DNA of 64,000 nucleotides from Aliishimia sp039978895 (GCA_039978895.1 JBDWAL010000050.1:186001-250000), one strand, 5' to 3'; shown: positions 27,351 through 36,671, counted from the stretch's first letter. Numbers and translations are program-made. The notes: generated by a model not told the origin, from the letters alone.

Positions 27351-27425
27351 GTCCGTTCGCCAGATGCCCCATCGCGTGACCCTTCAGGCACGTCTTGTTC
27401 TGGGGCAGTTTTCAGAAGGCAGCAA

Positions 27426-28538
27426 ATGACGGCCGAGTCCGATCACAGCTCAAGCGTCCGCAGGACGATAATCCTGTCGGTTGATGCCATGGGCGGAGAT
27501 CAGGGCCCGGCCGCAATCGTTGCGGGGTGCGCAGAGTCCGCACAGAAGAATCCCGCGATCGGCTTCATCTTGCATGGACCGCAGGACGTTTTGCGCCCCC
27601 TTGTTACCAAGCGCAAAGCCCTTGAGGGGCGTTGCGAAATTCGCGATGCGGTTGGCGTCGTAACAATGGACGACAAACCAAGCCACGTTGTGCGCAACGG
27701 CAAAGACACCTCTATGTGGTCTACCGTAGAGGCCGTACGTAACGGTGAAGCGACAGTGGCGGTTTCATGTGGCAACACAGGCGCTTTAATGGCCTTGTCC
27801 ATGATACGCTTGCGCAAGCTTCCAGGTGTGAACCGTCCTGCCATTGCTGTTTTGTATCCTTCGCGAAATCCACAAGGGTTCAATGTTATGTTGGACGTTG
27901 GCGCGGATGTGCGCGCGGATGCTTCGGATTTGTTGCAATACGCGCTGATGGGGGCTTCTTATGCCCGCAATGGTTTGGATCTGCCGCGCCCCCGCATTGG
28001 CTTGCTCAACGTTGGGACCGAAGAGCACAAAGGCCGTGCTGAGCTAAAAGAAGCCTTTGATCTCATTACGGCGCAAGCTGACGTTGCTGCATTCGATTTT
28101 GTTGGCTTTGTCGAAGGCGGCGATATCGCGGGCAATGCCTGTGATGTGATCGTAACAGATGGGTTCACTGGAAATGTCGCGATCAAGACAGGCGAAGGCA
28201 CGGCCAGTCTTATCGGCGATTTGCTGCGAGAAGCCTTTGCTTACACACCTTTGTCGCGATTGGCTTCTTTGCTGGCTTTAACTTCGCTTAGCCGTCTCAA
28301 AAAACGGATTGATCCGCGCCGTGTAAATGGTGGCGTTTTTCTTGGTCTAAACGGTACTGTTGTAAAATCTCATGGGGCTGCAGATGCGACAGGCGTGTCT
28401 GCTGCATTAAAACTAGCATTCCAGCTTGCTCAGATCGGCTTTACGGATAAACTCGCTGCTAGGGTGGCCGCTGCAATGGATGTTGCACCGGGTGAGAATA
28501 AAAAAGAGCAGACCGACCAAAAGGAGGCAGGCGTATGA
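27426..28538 (+). CDS. plsX: Phosphate acyltransferase PlsX
   Basis: 370 residues. It converts acyl-ACP to acyl-phosphate, the first committed step of phospholipid synthesis by the PlsX/Y route. Recognisable segments are ILSVDAMGGDQGP, VSCGNTGALMA, GLLNVGTEEHKG and VTDGFTGNVAIKTGEG. The stop overlaps the fabH start (ATGA), so expression is coupled. About 12 residues precede the usual family start. Confidence 0.97.
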   Translation: MTAESDHSSSVRRTIILSVDAMGGDQGPAAIVAGCAESAQKNPAIGFILHGPQDVLRPLVTKRKALEGRCEIRDAVGVVTMDDKPSHVVRNGKDTSMWSTVEAVRNGEATVAVSCGNTGALMALSMIRLRKLPGVNRPAIAVLYPSRNPQGFNVMLDVGADVRADASDLLQYALMGASYARNGLDLPRPRIGLLNVGTEEHKGRAELKEAFDLITAQADVAAFDFVGFVEGGDIAGNACDVIVTDGFTGNVAIKTGEGTASLIGDLLREAFAYTPLSRLASLLALTSLSRLKKRIDPRRVNGGVFLGLNGTVVKSHGAADATGVSAALKLAFQLAQIGFTDKLAARVAAAMDVAPGENKKEQTDQKEAGV

Positions 28539-29506
28539 GCATTCGTGCTGTTGTACGTGGTGTGGGGCATTATTTGCCCGACCGAGTCGTCGAGAATTCT
28601 GAGTTTGAAAAAACGTTGGAAACAACGGACGATTGGATTCGCTCGCGGTCCGGAATTGAACGCCGGCATTTTGCTGCCGAAGGCGAAACCACATCGCAAA
28701 TGGCAGCCGCCGCCGCGCGTGCAGCCTTGCAAGATGCGGGCATGGATGTGTCGGACTTGGATGCAATCATCGTGGCGACCTCGACGCCTGATCTGACATT
28801 CCCGTCTGCGGCGTCCATGGTTCAAGCCGAACTAGAGATGGAGCGCGGCTTTGCCTTTGATGTGCAAGCCGTTTGCGCGGGATTTGTCTACGCGCTCTCG
28901 AATGCAAACGCGTTGATTCTATCTGAACAAGCCAAACGGGTCGCAGTCATCGGTGCAGAGACGTTTTCGCGATTGATGGATTGGGAAGATCGAAGCACCT
29001 GCGTGTTGTTTGGGGACGGCGCAGGAGCGGTGATTCTCGAGGCAACTGAAGGAACTGGTAGCCCAGAAGATCGCGGCATACTGTCCACCGACCTGCATTC
29101 AGACGGGCGGTATAAAGACCTTCTATATGTTGACGGGGGCGTCTCCACGGGGACGACAGGCTATTTGCGCATGGAAGGTAATCAAGTCTTCCGCCACGCA
29201 GTCGAAAAGCTAGCGTCCACTGCTCAGACAGCCATGGATAAGGCTGGTGTTACCGCTGACGAGATCGACTGGATCGTCCCACATCAAGCCAATATCCGTA
29301 TTATTAAGGGTACAGCGAAGAAAATGGCCCTTCCAATGGAGAAGGTCGTCGTCACGGTTCAAGACCATGGCAACACGTCTGCGGCATCGATTCCACTTGC
29401 GATGTCTGTTGGCAAAATGCGCGGGCAGATCAAAACTGGCGATCTTGTGGTGACCGAAGCCATAGGCGGTGGGTTGGCTTGGGGCGCGGTTTTACTACGC
29501 TGGTAA
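28535..29506 (+). CDS. fabH: Beta-ketoacyl-ACP synthase III
   Basis: 323 residues. It condenses acetyl-CoA with malonyl-ACP to start fatty-acid synthesis. The catalytic triad is visible: Cys in QAVCAGFVYAL (about 112), His in VPHQANIRI (about 250) and Asn in HGNTSAASIP (about 280). A strong GGAGG site precedes the ATG inside the end of plsX. Confidence 0.97.
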   Translation: MSIRAVVRGVGHYLPDRVVENSEFEKTLETTDDWIRSRSGIERRHFAAEGETTSQMAAAAARAALQDAGMDVSDLDAIIVATSTPDLTFPSAASMVQAELEMERGFAFDVQAVCAGFVYALSNANALILSEQAKRVAVIGAETFSRLMDWEDRSTCVLFGDGAGAVILEATEGTGSPEDRGILSTDLHSDGRYKDLLYVDGGVSTGTTGYLRMEGNQVFRHAVEKLASTAQTAMDKAGVTADEIDWIVPHQANIRIIKGTAKKMALPMEKVVVTVQDHGNTSAASIPLAMSVGKMRGQIKTGDLVVTEAIGGGLAWGAVLLRW

Positions 29507-29562
29507 ATCGACATCTTGCGGCCACCCGCTGAGATTGTATCAACAGCTAAGCGCTTGTCCCA

Positions 29563-29590
29563 TTGACACGAAAAACGTTGGGGCATTATT
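29563..29590 (+). promoter_or_regulatory. Candidate sigma70 promoter for ihfA
   Basis: A perfect -35 TTGACA (29563-29568), 16-bp spacer, then ATTATT (29585-29590) as a weak -10, 25 bp upstream of the ihfA start codon. Confidence 0.5.
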
Positions 29591-29614
29591 GTGCATCAAA
29601 GACAGGGGGATAGC

Positions 29615-29917
29615 ATGACCGACAAGACAGTAACGCGGATGGACCTAAGTGAGGCCGTTTTCCGCGAAGTGGGCCTATCACGTAATGAAAGCGCTCAGCT
29701 TGTTGAGAGTGTACTGGATCATATGTCCGATGCGCTGGTGCGCGGCGAACAGGTAAAGATTTCCTCATTTGGAACCTTTTCCGTCCGCGAAAAGTCGGCA
29801 CGTATGGGCCGCAACCCTAAGACAGGCGAAGAAGTGCCGATTAACCCACGCCGGGTTTTGACGTTCCGCCCGTCGCATCTCATGAAAGATCGTGTCGCCG
29901 ACGGCAACAAGCGATAA
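29615..29917 (+). CDS. ihfA: Integration host factor subunit alpha
   Basis: 100 residues from ATG 29615, which has AGGGGGA upstream; an 8-residue longer frame is less likely. It is a DNA-bending HU/IHF protein with the beta-arm motif RNPKTGEEVPI and VKISSFGTFSVREKSAR, matching IhfA rather than HU. It follows fabH and is 3 bp upstream of the merR gene, the usual Rhodobacterales (and enterobacterial) ihfA-merR arrangement. Confidence 0.95.
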   Translation: MTDKTVTRMDLSEAVFREVGLSRNESAQLVESVLDHMSDALVRGEQVKISSFGTFSVREKSARMGRNPKTGEEVPINPRRVLTFRPSHLMKDRVADGNKR

Positions 29918-29920
29918 ACC

Positions 29921-31297
29921 ATGAGCAAATCCGCAGACGCCTTTCGCACCATCTCTGAAGTGGCCGACTGGTTGGGGGTACAACCCCATGTGTTGCGGTT
30001 TTGGGAATCGAAATTCACCCATGTGAAGCCCGTAAAGCGGGCTGGCGGGCGTCGCTATTATCGCCCGGCAGACATGCAATTGCTCGGTGGCATTCGCAAG
30101 CTGTTGCATGATGATGGCCTGACCATCAAAGGCGCTCAAAAGGTGCTCCGCGAAGAAGGCATGGCCTATGTCGCAAACCTGTCCCAACCTTTGGATGCGA
30201 TCGACGCCGAAAACCTAGCATTGCAAGAACCGCCAGCAGAGGTTCAGCAACCCGATGCACCAATGGCAGAAACGCCGATGGACGCGTCGGCTCCAGTCGA
30301 ACACCCCGCTGAATTAGAGGCCGAATTGTCCCCTACGATTGATGAAGCACTCGCAGCACAAAATGCCGAGTCGCCCACAGAAACAACGGAACAGGTCGCC
30401 ATGTTCGACGAGGTCAGCGCGCCCTTAAGCGTTGTGCCGAAAGACGACCCTCTTGCGGAAGATGTGCAGCTCGTTGAAGACATCGACGAAGATGACAACG
30501 TGGAACGACCAAGTTTCACCGCCTCTCAGCCAACAAGTTCACCGGTCGAAATGGTTGAAGAAAACATCGCGCCGCCGTTACCGCTTGAGCCAGAAGCACC
30601 GGTTGAACCTGAGCAACCAGTTGAGGAAGCCCCTATGGCGCTCGATGTGGAGCCAGAGTCAGAGGTTGCGTCCCTGCCCTCGTTCTTGCACAGCGCACCG
30701 GAGCCAGCGCCCGAACCTGAGGTTACAGAAGAACTCGAAGCAGAACCTGATGCTGAAGTCGTTTCCGCCGCACCCGAACCCGAAGCGGCGTTCGAACCCG
30801 AAGCGGTGCCCGAATCAGAACCCACGGCTGAAGCAGTTAACCCGGTCGAACCAGCCGAACAAATTGCGACCTCACCTGAAGATATTCCAGAAGCTGAATC
30901 CCTTCAGGACACTCCACAAGACGCATCTCAAGCGAGCCTCGAGGTGGAAGATGCATCCTTGCCAAGCTTTCTGCATAGCGCTCCCTCCGAACCGGCTGAG
31001 ATGGCCGCAGAAGGCACCGAACAAAACGAAGCCGACGCTGTTTTTGATATAGAAGCTGCACCCGACGCACCCGAGATCGATGCACCCGCGCAAGCAGAAG
31101 AGCAAAAATCGCTGGTGGTTGATGCGCCTGATCCGGTCGAAGCGGATTTGAGTGCAGCGCCATCCGCTTTGAGTGCAGCGATTCGCGTGCGAAGCCTAAC
31201 ACCAAGCCAACGCACCGCAGTTACGCCGTTGGTTGCGCGATTGGCCGCGCATCGTGATCAACTGGCCGCCGGAGGAGCTCAAAGCGGTTGGTTGTGA
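29921..31297 (+). CDS. MerR family regulator with long acidic, repeat-containing tail
   Basis: 458 residues. Residues 7-85 are a MerR HTH (TISEVADWLGVQPHVLRFWE, RAGGRRYYRPADM). Relatives of this ihfA-linked regulator are usually far shorter. Residues 100-410 are low-complexity and rich in Glu, Pro, Ala, Val and Asp, with the exact decapeptide SLPSFLHSAP at 251-260 and 346-355. The last 40 residues (LSAAIRVRSLTPSQRTAV, then LVARLAAHRDQL) look folded again. The tail is probably disordered. The repeated motif could be a short linear binding site. Targets unknown. Confidence 0.9.
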   Translation: MSKSADAFRTISEVADWLGVQPHVLRFWESKFTHVKPVKRAGGRRYYRPADMQLLGGIRKLLHDDGLTIKGAQKVLREEGMAYVANLSQPLDAIDAENLALQEPPAEVQQPDAPMAETPMDASAPVEHPAELEAELSPTIDEALAAQNAESPTETTEQVAMFDEVSAPLSVVPKDDPLAEDVQLVEDIDEDDNVERPSFTASQPTSSPVEMVEENIAPPLPLEPEAPVEPEQPVEEAPMALDVEPESEVASLPSFLHSAPEPAPEPEVTEELEAEPDAEVVSAAPEPEAAFEPEAVPESEPTAEAVNPVEPAEQIATSPEDIPEAESLQDTPQDASQASLEVEDASLPSFLHSAPSEPAEMAAEGTEQNEADAVFDIEAAPDAPEIDAPAQAEEQKSLVVDAPDPVEADLSAAPSALSAAIRVRSLTPSQRTAVTPLVARLAAHRDQLAAGGAQSGWL

Positions 31298-31377
31298 CCA
31301 CCCCTTTGACGCAGCATGGGAAAACTTGCATTTGTCCCTTGTCACTGCCCTGAATTCGGGTATGAAACAGGAAATTT

Positions 31378-31454
31378 CGGGCTATGGCGCAGCCTGGTAG
31401 CGCGTCCGTCTGGGGGACGGAAGGTCGCAGGTTCGAGTCCTGCTAGCCCGACCA
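31378..31454 (+). tRNA. tRNA-Pro(GGG)
   Basis: 77 nt. Acceptor CGGGCTA/TAGCCCG, D-arm GGCGCAGCCTGGTAGCGC, anticodon loop CTGGGGG between TCCGT/ACGGA (anticodon GGG), T-loop GGTTCGAGTCC, encoded CCA. Confidence 0.96.
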
Positions 31455-31518
31455 TTTACACCCCGCTTTGCGTATCTGGCGCACTCCGCTATCACCGGAT
31501 TCGGAGTGTGGGAGACGT

Positions 31519-32601
31519 ATGATGACCGGTGTAATTCCAAACCAACAAATCGCAAATATGATCGCGGCTGGACAGATCATCCCAGACCACGATCTCGTCG
31601 ATGGGCAGATCCAACCCGCAAGCCTTGATTTGCGCCTTGGCACGGTGGCTTACAGGGTGCGCGCCTCCTTTCTTGCAGGGGCCGGGCGAACGGTCTCAGA
31701 ACGCCTTAACGAGTTCGAAATGCACCGTGTCGATCTATCGGATGGTGCAGTGCTCGAAAAAGGGTGTGTGTATGTCGTCCCATTGATGGAACACCTTGCC
31801 CTGCCCAAAGATGTGACGGCCGTTGCGAATGCCAAAAGCTCAACTGGGCGGCTTGATTTGCTGACACGCACCATCACAGATGGCGGCGCGGAGTTCGACC
31901 GCATACCCGCAGGATATACAGGCCCGCTTTATGCCGAAATCTGCCCGCGCAGCTTTTCTGTTCTTGTGCGCCCCGGAATGCGCTTAAATCAAATCCGTTT
32001 CCGCACCGGCCAAGCCGTTTTGACTGATGACGCGTTACGCAGTTTGCACGCTGACAGTCCCTTGGTGGATGGTGACGCGGTTATTGATGACGGCTTGGGC
32101 TTCTCGGTCGACTTAAAGCTGCCAAACACGACGTTGGTGGGGTACCGCGCCAAGCCTCATACGGGTGTAATTGATCTGGACAATATCGGGTTTTATGATC
32201 CGCGCGCCTATTGGGAAGAGGTTCACGCAGAAAACGGCCAGATCATCCTTGATCCGGGTGCGTTCTACATTCTTGTAAGCCGAGAAGCCGTTGTCATTCC
32301 ACCAAATTTCGCCGCGGAAATGGCGCCTTACCTTGCCATGGTTGGCGAGTTTCGGGTGCATTACGCAGGCTTCTTTGATCCCGGTTTTGGTCATGATGCA
32401 GCAGGTGGCACAGGATCGCGCGGCGTCCTAGAAGTGCGCTGCCACGAGGCCCCTTTTGTTTTGGAACATGGCCAAGTCGTGGGGCGCCTAGTCTATGAAC
32501 GCATGGCACAAGTTCCCACACAGCTTTATGGCGCAGGGATTGCATCTAACTACCAAGGCCAAGGTCTAAAGCTCAGCAAGCACTTCGCATCACCCGCTTA
32601 G
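31519..32601 (+). CDS. dcd: 2'-deoxycytidine 5'-triphosphate deaminase, two-domain form
   Basis: 360 residues, nearly twice the single-domain Dcd length (about 190). It appears as two dUTPase-fold domains in tandem: first QPASLDLRLGTVAYRVR, AKSSTGRLDLLTRTITDGG and LYAEICPRSF; second LDPGAFYILVS and LEVRCHEAPFVLEHGQ. The family converts dCTP to dUTP for dTTP synthesis. Start ATG 31519 has GGGAG directly upstream; the longer frame lies partly near tRNA-Pro and is rejected. It overlaps the convergent membrane-protein gene by 4 nt. Confidence 0.9.
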   Translation: MMTGVIPNQQIANMIAAGQIIPDHDLVDGQIQPASLDLRLGTVAYRVRASFLAGAGRTVSERLNEFEMHRVDLSDGAVLEKGCVYVVPLMEHLALPKDVTAVANAKSSTGRLDLLTRTITDGGAEFDRIPAGYTGPLYAEICPRSFSVLVRPGMRLNQIRFRTGQAVLTDDALRSLHADSPLVDGDAVIDDGLGFSVDLKLPNTTLVGYRAKPHTGVIDLDNIGFYDPRAYWEEVHAENGQIILDPGAFYILVSREAVVIPPNFAAEMAPYLAMVGEFRVHYAGFFDPGFGHDAAGGTGSRGVLEVRCHEAPFVLEHGQVVGRLVYERMAQVPTQLYGAGIASNYQGQGLKLSKHFASPA

Positions 32602-33815
32602 GAATCGTCTTTGACGATAGGCGCATCTGGATCAGCCTTACCCGTGGTGGTGACGGGATCAGATCCCGGATCACGGCTGAAGATTCGTTTGCCGGCAGAT
32701 TGGATGGACGCAAACGCATCCTCGGCCATGAAACCTGACACGAATGCAATGAAAGCAACCGTATAGGGGCTTAACTCAACGCTGTTGCTGGATGCACCAC
32801 CGCCCTGCGTGAGCGCCAACATACCCGCACCCGAAAACAAAAAGATCGCGATGGCTGCCGCGATCCCTTCACCCACATTTACGAATAACCGCGACATCGT
32901 CAACGATGACGCATCCTTAGCCGCGTAATACCGACGCGAGAATGACACGACTGTTCCAAGACCACCTGCTGCAATCGTCACAATCAAAGTCAGAAAGATC
33001 GTCGGAAAACTCACCAAACGCATCAAGACGTCTGGTAGAATCGGAATATCCAAGGACAGCGCCGCCAAACGCGCCCGCACGACCGCCCCTAGGGGCAAAG
33101 TTTCGCGCAGTGCCGCGATCGATTCTTGATGGGACACCAAAGTAAATTTTTCCGCATCAATATTGTCTGAGACCAATTTCTCGTCGGCTTGGATTTCATG
33201 GGAATCCCCGTTCGCTTTGACCAAGGCCGAATTGAGCTCGTCCCATCGAGTTTGAAGGCGCAAACGCACAGATTCATAGTTCGCGCCCACATCAGCATCC
33301 GCGTTTAAGCTAAGGTTCTCGCTGGTGAACAACCGCAACAGCGCGTCCGTCCGTTTCACTGGTGTCAAAAACTCATCCGTGAAGACAACGTTGAATTTGA
33401 CCAATGCACTGGCATTCAATTCCGACTTGATTTCATTCAAATCCGCTAGCGTATAAAGCGCTTCAATGCTCAGGTCTTCTTTGCTGCGCGCGATCGTTGC
33501 GAAAGACTGTCGCCGCAAGCTATCCTTTTTCGAAAGTTCAGTGCCAAGTGTCGCAATCCGTTGATTTGTTGCGCGAATTTGGCTTTCCAGCGTTTTCTCA
33601 CGGTTGAGGATAAACAGCATATTGTCGATGTCCGCGATGCTGACATCTTTCCCGTCACTGGCTGCAGCAGATGCCGCTTCGACCTGCCAGCCCGTCCGGT
33701 AAATGTAGCTCCCAAACCCAAAGGTCACCAACAGCACAAAGAAAGCATATAGAACAACAACGGTGATCCCGAGATATAACGAAAACGCGTGTTCAGAAAT
33801 TTTTTTCTCGGCCAT
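32598..33815 (-). CDS. Uncharacterised membrane protein with periplasmic coiled coil
   Basis: 405 residues from ATG 33815. One transmembrane segment near the N-terminus (about 14-38, LYLGITVVVLYAFFVLLV). A long charged helical region (about 60-255) has heptad-like spacing. Two further hydrophobic segments follow (about 270-300, FPTIFLTLIVTIAAGGLGTVV, and 320-345, with a third near 360-375). The tail is short and hydrophilic. No enzymatic motif is recognised. It is flanked by dcd (convergent) and an 83-aa gene. Function unknown; the layout suggests a membrane-anchored scaffold or sensor. Confidence 0.75.
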   Translation of the reverse strand: MAEKKISEHAFSLYLGITVVVLYAFFVLLVTFGFGSYIYRTGWQVEAASAAASDGKDVSIADIDNMLFILNREKTLESQIRATNQRIATLGTELSKKDSLRRQSFATIARSKEDLSIEALYTLADLNEIKSELNASALVKFNVVFTDEFLTPVKRTDALLRLFTSENLSLNADADVGANYESVRLRLQTRWDELNSALVKANGDSHEIQADEKLVSDNIDAEKFTLVSHQESIAALRETLPLGAVVRARLAALSLDIPILPDVLMRLVSFPTIFLTLIVTIAAGGLGTVVSFSRRYYAAKDASSLTMSRLFVNVGEGIAAAIAIFLFSGAGMLALTQGGGASSNSVELSPYTVAFIAFVSGFMAEDAFASIQSAGKRIFSRDPGSDPVTTTGKADPDAPIVKDDS

Positions 33816-33900
33816 AATTCTTACCCCCACCATCACAATTTAGGTGACGCTAGGGTACACGCATACCGATATCAACAAAAATTGCTGTCTAGTTCGGCAC

Positions 33901-34152
33901 TTACATGGGTTTGTTCATCTTGTCTGCTTGCCGCGCCGCGCGTGCTTCACGTTTTTCACGCCGTTTTGCGCGTTCTTGTGCTTTGGTCAAACCCGATTGC
34001 GCGCCCTGATCTTCCGCAACATCCACTTGCTCGGAGGGGTTAGGTTTCGCGCGCATCCCGCTGGCTTTGTTGATCCCAGCATTGATGCCCTTGTTCACAG
34101 CTTTGCGAAACAACATCCGCATCACCATGTTCAGCATTTGATTCATGTTCAT
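33901..34152 (-). CDS. Small conserved-looking basic protein (83 aa)
   Basis: Starts MNMNQMLNMVMRMLFRKAVN with a GGGGAGG ribosome site, then a strongly charged helical C-terminus (AQERAKRREKREARAARQAD). The N-terminal Met-rich amphipathic stretch could contact membranes. It sits 72 bp after scpB in the same direction and may be co-transcribed. I do not recognise the family. Confidence 0.7.
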   Translation of the reverse strand: MNMNQMLNMVMRMLFRKAVNKGINAGINKASGMRAKPNPSEQVDVAEDQGAQSGLTKAQERAKRREKREARAARQADKMNKPM

Positions 34153-34224
34153 CAGTCAGCCTCCCCAACAAGGACTATCTCAGATGACGACACTATAGGA
34201 TTTATTACGGCCATTTTCAGGCGA

Positions 34225-34884
34225 TTAATCTTCGAACAGCTCTGATTGACCTTCCGTCGCTTCCATTTCCTCGTCATCTTCGCCGCCCATGGCTGGCATC
34301 AAACTTGGTGGTGGACGGTTTTCAAGCAGCCCTGCGGCGCGAAGTTCCTTTAGTCCCGGCAAATCGCGGGCATTTTCTAACCCGAAATGGTCTAAGAAAT
34401 TCTGCGTAACGACAAATGTCGTTGGTCGACCAGGCGTCATCTTACGGCGTCCGAACCTGATCCACTCCATTTCCAGCAGTTGATCCACCGTGCCACGGCT
34501 TACCGATACGCCGCGAATTTCTTCAATCTCGGCGCGTGTGACGGGTTGATGATAGGCAATAATCGCCAAAGTCTCGACCGCCGCGCGGCTGAGTTTGCGC
34601 ACCTCAACCGTTTCTTTTTGCATCAAAAAGCCCAGATCAGCGGCTGTGCGAAACGCCCATGCATCATCGATCTTCACGACGTGAACACCGCGCCCCTCAT
34701 AACGTTTGCGCAAATAGACCAACGCTTCCGCCGCGTCGCATCCATGTGGCATACGCGCTTCAAGGTCTTTCACGGTGATCGGCTCGGCGGTTGCGAACAA
34801 AACGGCTTCAACCATGCGTTCTTGTTCGGCCATTGGCGGCGCGTCAAACAAACTTTCTTCTGGCGTTTCAAACTCTTCTGACAC
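34225..34884 (-). CDS. scpB: Segregation and condensation protein B
   Basis: 219 residues from GTG 34884 (protein then starts xSEEFETPEESLFDAPPMAEQ, as I recall for relatives); an ATG at 34908 is possible but has no ribosome site. ScpB is the kite subunit that binds ScpA in the SMC condensin. Two winged-helix domains: residues about 25-95 and 100-180 (LAIIAYHQPVTRAEIEEIRG, RPTTFVVTQNFLDHFGL). The acidic tail is typical. The start lies within 5 bp of the scpA stop. Confidence 0.92.
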   Translation of the reverse strand: MSEEFETPEESLFDAPPMAEQERMVEAVLFATAEPITVKDLEARMPHGCDAAEALVYLRKRYEGRGVHVVKIDDAWAFRTAADLGFLMQKETVEVRKLSRAAVETLAIIAYHQPVTRAEIEEIRGVSVSRGTVDQLLEMEWIRFGRRKMTPGRPTTFVVTQNFLDHFGLENARDLPGLKELRAAGLLENRPPPSLMPAMGGEDDEEMEATEGQSELFED

Positions 34885-34888
34885 GAGG

Positions 34889-35671
34889 TTACTCTTTCTT
34901 GCGCACATGAATTGGTGCGAAATTTTCCGATTGCTTGATCTCTAGCTTGCCCTCTTTGACCAACTCCAACGACGCCGCAAAGGTGGCTGCAGTCGCTGAA
35001 CGACGCTTGACCGGATCGGATTCCCAACCTTCGGGCAAAAACGTCGAAATGTCGGACCAATCGCCGGCAAACCCAATCAGACTGCGCATGCGCTCCAGAG
35101 CTTGCTCCATCGTGAAGACCTTTTCGCGATCCATCACAAACGGGCGAAACTCATCCTTGGTGCGAATGCGCGCATAACCCTGCATCAAATCAAGCAAGGT
35201 CGCCGTGTAACTCACTTTACGTACACGATTAATGTCTGTGGTAATCCCACGTGCAAAAAAATCTCGACCCAATTGATCTTGCGCCATCAACTTAGCTGCA
35301 CATTCGCGCATCGCTTGAAGACGCTCCAACTGGAATGCCAAATGCGCTGCTAATTCCTCCCCAGATGGTCCCTCATCTGTAGGATCAGGCGGCAGCAACA
35401 ATCGAGACTTCAAAAACGCAAGCCACGCGGCCATGACCAAGTAATCGGCGGCCAATTCCAAACGCAGTTTCTTGGCCTTTTCGACAAATGCGAGATATTG
35501 ACGCGCAAGTTCCAGCACTGAAATCTTACGCAAATCCACCTTTTGCGTACGTCCCAGTGTCAAAAGCAGATCCAACGGCCCTTCAAAGCCATCCACGTCC
35601 ACGATCAACGCCTCAGCCGCGAGCCGTTCCGTGACTGAAATCACATCTTCTTGAAAATTGTCGTCAGACAT
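34889..35671 (-). CDS. scpA: Segregation and condensation protein A
   Basis: 260 residues. ScpA is the kleisin that closes the SMC ring in chromosome condensation. The N-terminal SMC-neck-binding domain has FEGPLDLLLTLGRTQKVDL and YLVMAAWLAFLKSRLLLP; the C-terminal winged helix ends in SLELVKEGKLEIKQSENFAPI. Start ATG 35671 overlaps the nagZ stop. The order nagZ-scpA-scpB is standard for Rhodobacterales. Confidence 0.94.
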   Translation of the reverse strand: MSDDNFQEDVISVTERLAAEALIVDVDGFEGPLDLLLTLGRTQKVDLRKISVLELARQYLAFVEKAKKLRLELAADYLVMAAWLAFLKSRLLLPPDPTDEGPSGEELAAHLAFQLERLQAMRECAAKLMAQDQLGRDFFARGITTDINRVRKVSYTATLLDLMQGYARIRTKDEFRPFVMDREKVFTMEQALERMRSLIGFAGDWSDISTFLPEGWESDPVKRRSATAATFAASLELVKEGKLEIKQSENFAPIHVRKKE

Positions 35672-36671
35672 ATACAGGCCCGCCCAGAAGCGCTTCAAGT
35701 TCGGCTTCTACGGCGGGAATGTCAATCTCATCGGGCTTTTTTCGCCATGCCATTGCGGCATCTGCGCGGGTTTGGGCGGCCTCGGTCATCTCCCCGGCAG
35801 CTTCGGCGACGCAAACACGCGCGGCAAAATCATCGTTGCAATGCAAAACCACGTCACAACCGGCTTTGATCGATGCTTCTGTACGCTCACCCAAAGACCC
35901 CGAAAGCGCCTGCATCGAGATATCATCAGTCATAAGTAAGCCATCAAAACCAATGGTCTCACGGATCACACGCATCATCGTTGAGGACTGCGTCACAGGC
36001 GAAGCATCCATGTCCGAAAACACCAGATGCGCCGTCATACCCATTGGCAAGTCCTTGAGCGCTTGGAATGGGAAGAAGTCTGTTTCGATCAACTCTGCTT
36101 TTGACGCGTGAACAACTGGCAACGCTTTATGCGAATCTTGCGCACCGCGCCCATGCCCTGGAATGTGCTTCATGATGGGCACAACACCGCCCTCAAGCAG
36201 CCCCGACGCAACAGCACGGCCTAAGTCAACAACCTCGCCAATATCCGTGCCATAACAGCGATTTAGCAGGAACGGATGTGTCTTCTGTCCCGCAATATCG
36301 AGGTTCGGTGCACAATTGCTGTCGATCCCAACACTGTGCAATTCATGCGCAATAAGCCGGGCCCGCAGATACATGGAGCGCGCCGCATTTTTGCCAGATC
36401 CCACTGCATGTTCGAGCGCGGGATGCCACTCGCGCCAATGAGGTGCGCGCAAACGCTGAACCCGACCGCCTTCTTGATCAACCGTGATCAAACACTCGCG
36501 CCCAACAGCTTCGCGAAACTCGTTGCACAGCGTGCGCAGTTGATCAGGTGACTGAACATGGCGCGCAAATATTATGAAGCCAAACGGCTGCGTGTCTCGA
36601 AACAAGGCCTTCTCGTCGGCACTCAGACGCGGCCCGTCAGATGACAGCATACACGCGCCAAATCGGCTCAT
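35664..36671 (-). CDS. nagZ: Beta-N-acetylhexosaminidase (family GH3)
   Basis: 335 residues. This cytosolic enzyme removes N-acetylglucosamine from peptidoglycan fragments in recycling. The GH3 signature KHIPGHGRGAQDSH contains the catalytic His-Asp region, and LLMTDDISM carries the nucleophile Asp. The start overlaps the SPOR protein stop and the end overlaps scpA, so all are one operon. Confidence 0.94.
   Translation of the reverse strand: MSRFGACMLSSDGPRLSADEKALFRDTQPFGFIIFARHVQSPDQLRTLCNEFREAVGRECLITVDQEGGRVQRLRAPHWREWHPALEHAVGSGKNAARSMYLRARLIAHELHSVGIDSNCAPNLDIAGQKTHPFLLNRCYGTDIGEVVDLGRAVASGLLEGGVVPIMKHIPGHGRGAQDSHKALPVVHASKAELIETDFFPFQALKDLPMGMTAHLVFSDMDASPVTQSSTMMRVIRETIGFDGLLMTDDISMQALSGSLGERTEASIKAGCDVVLHCNDDFAARVCVAEAAGEMTEAAQTRADAAMAWRKKPDEIDIPAVEAELEALLGGPVYV

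Noticed and set aside
30432..31052. Plus-strand second-frame ORF of 206 codons in the MerR gene
   Set aside because: Out-of-frame reading of the E/P/A-rich tail, giving Arg/Pro/Ser/Lys-rich low-complexity sequence.
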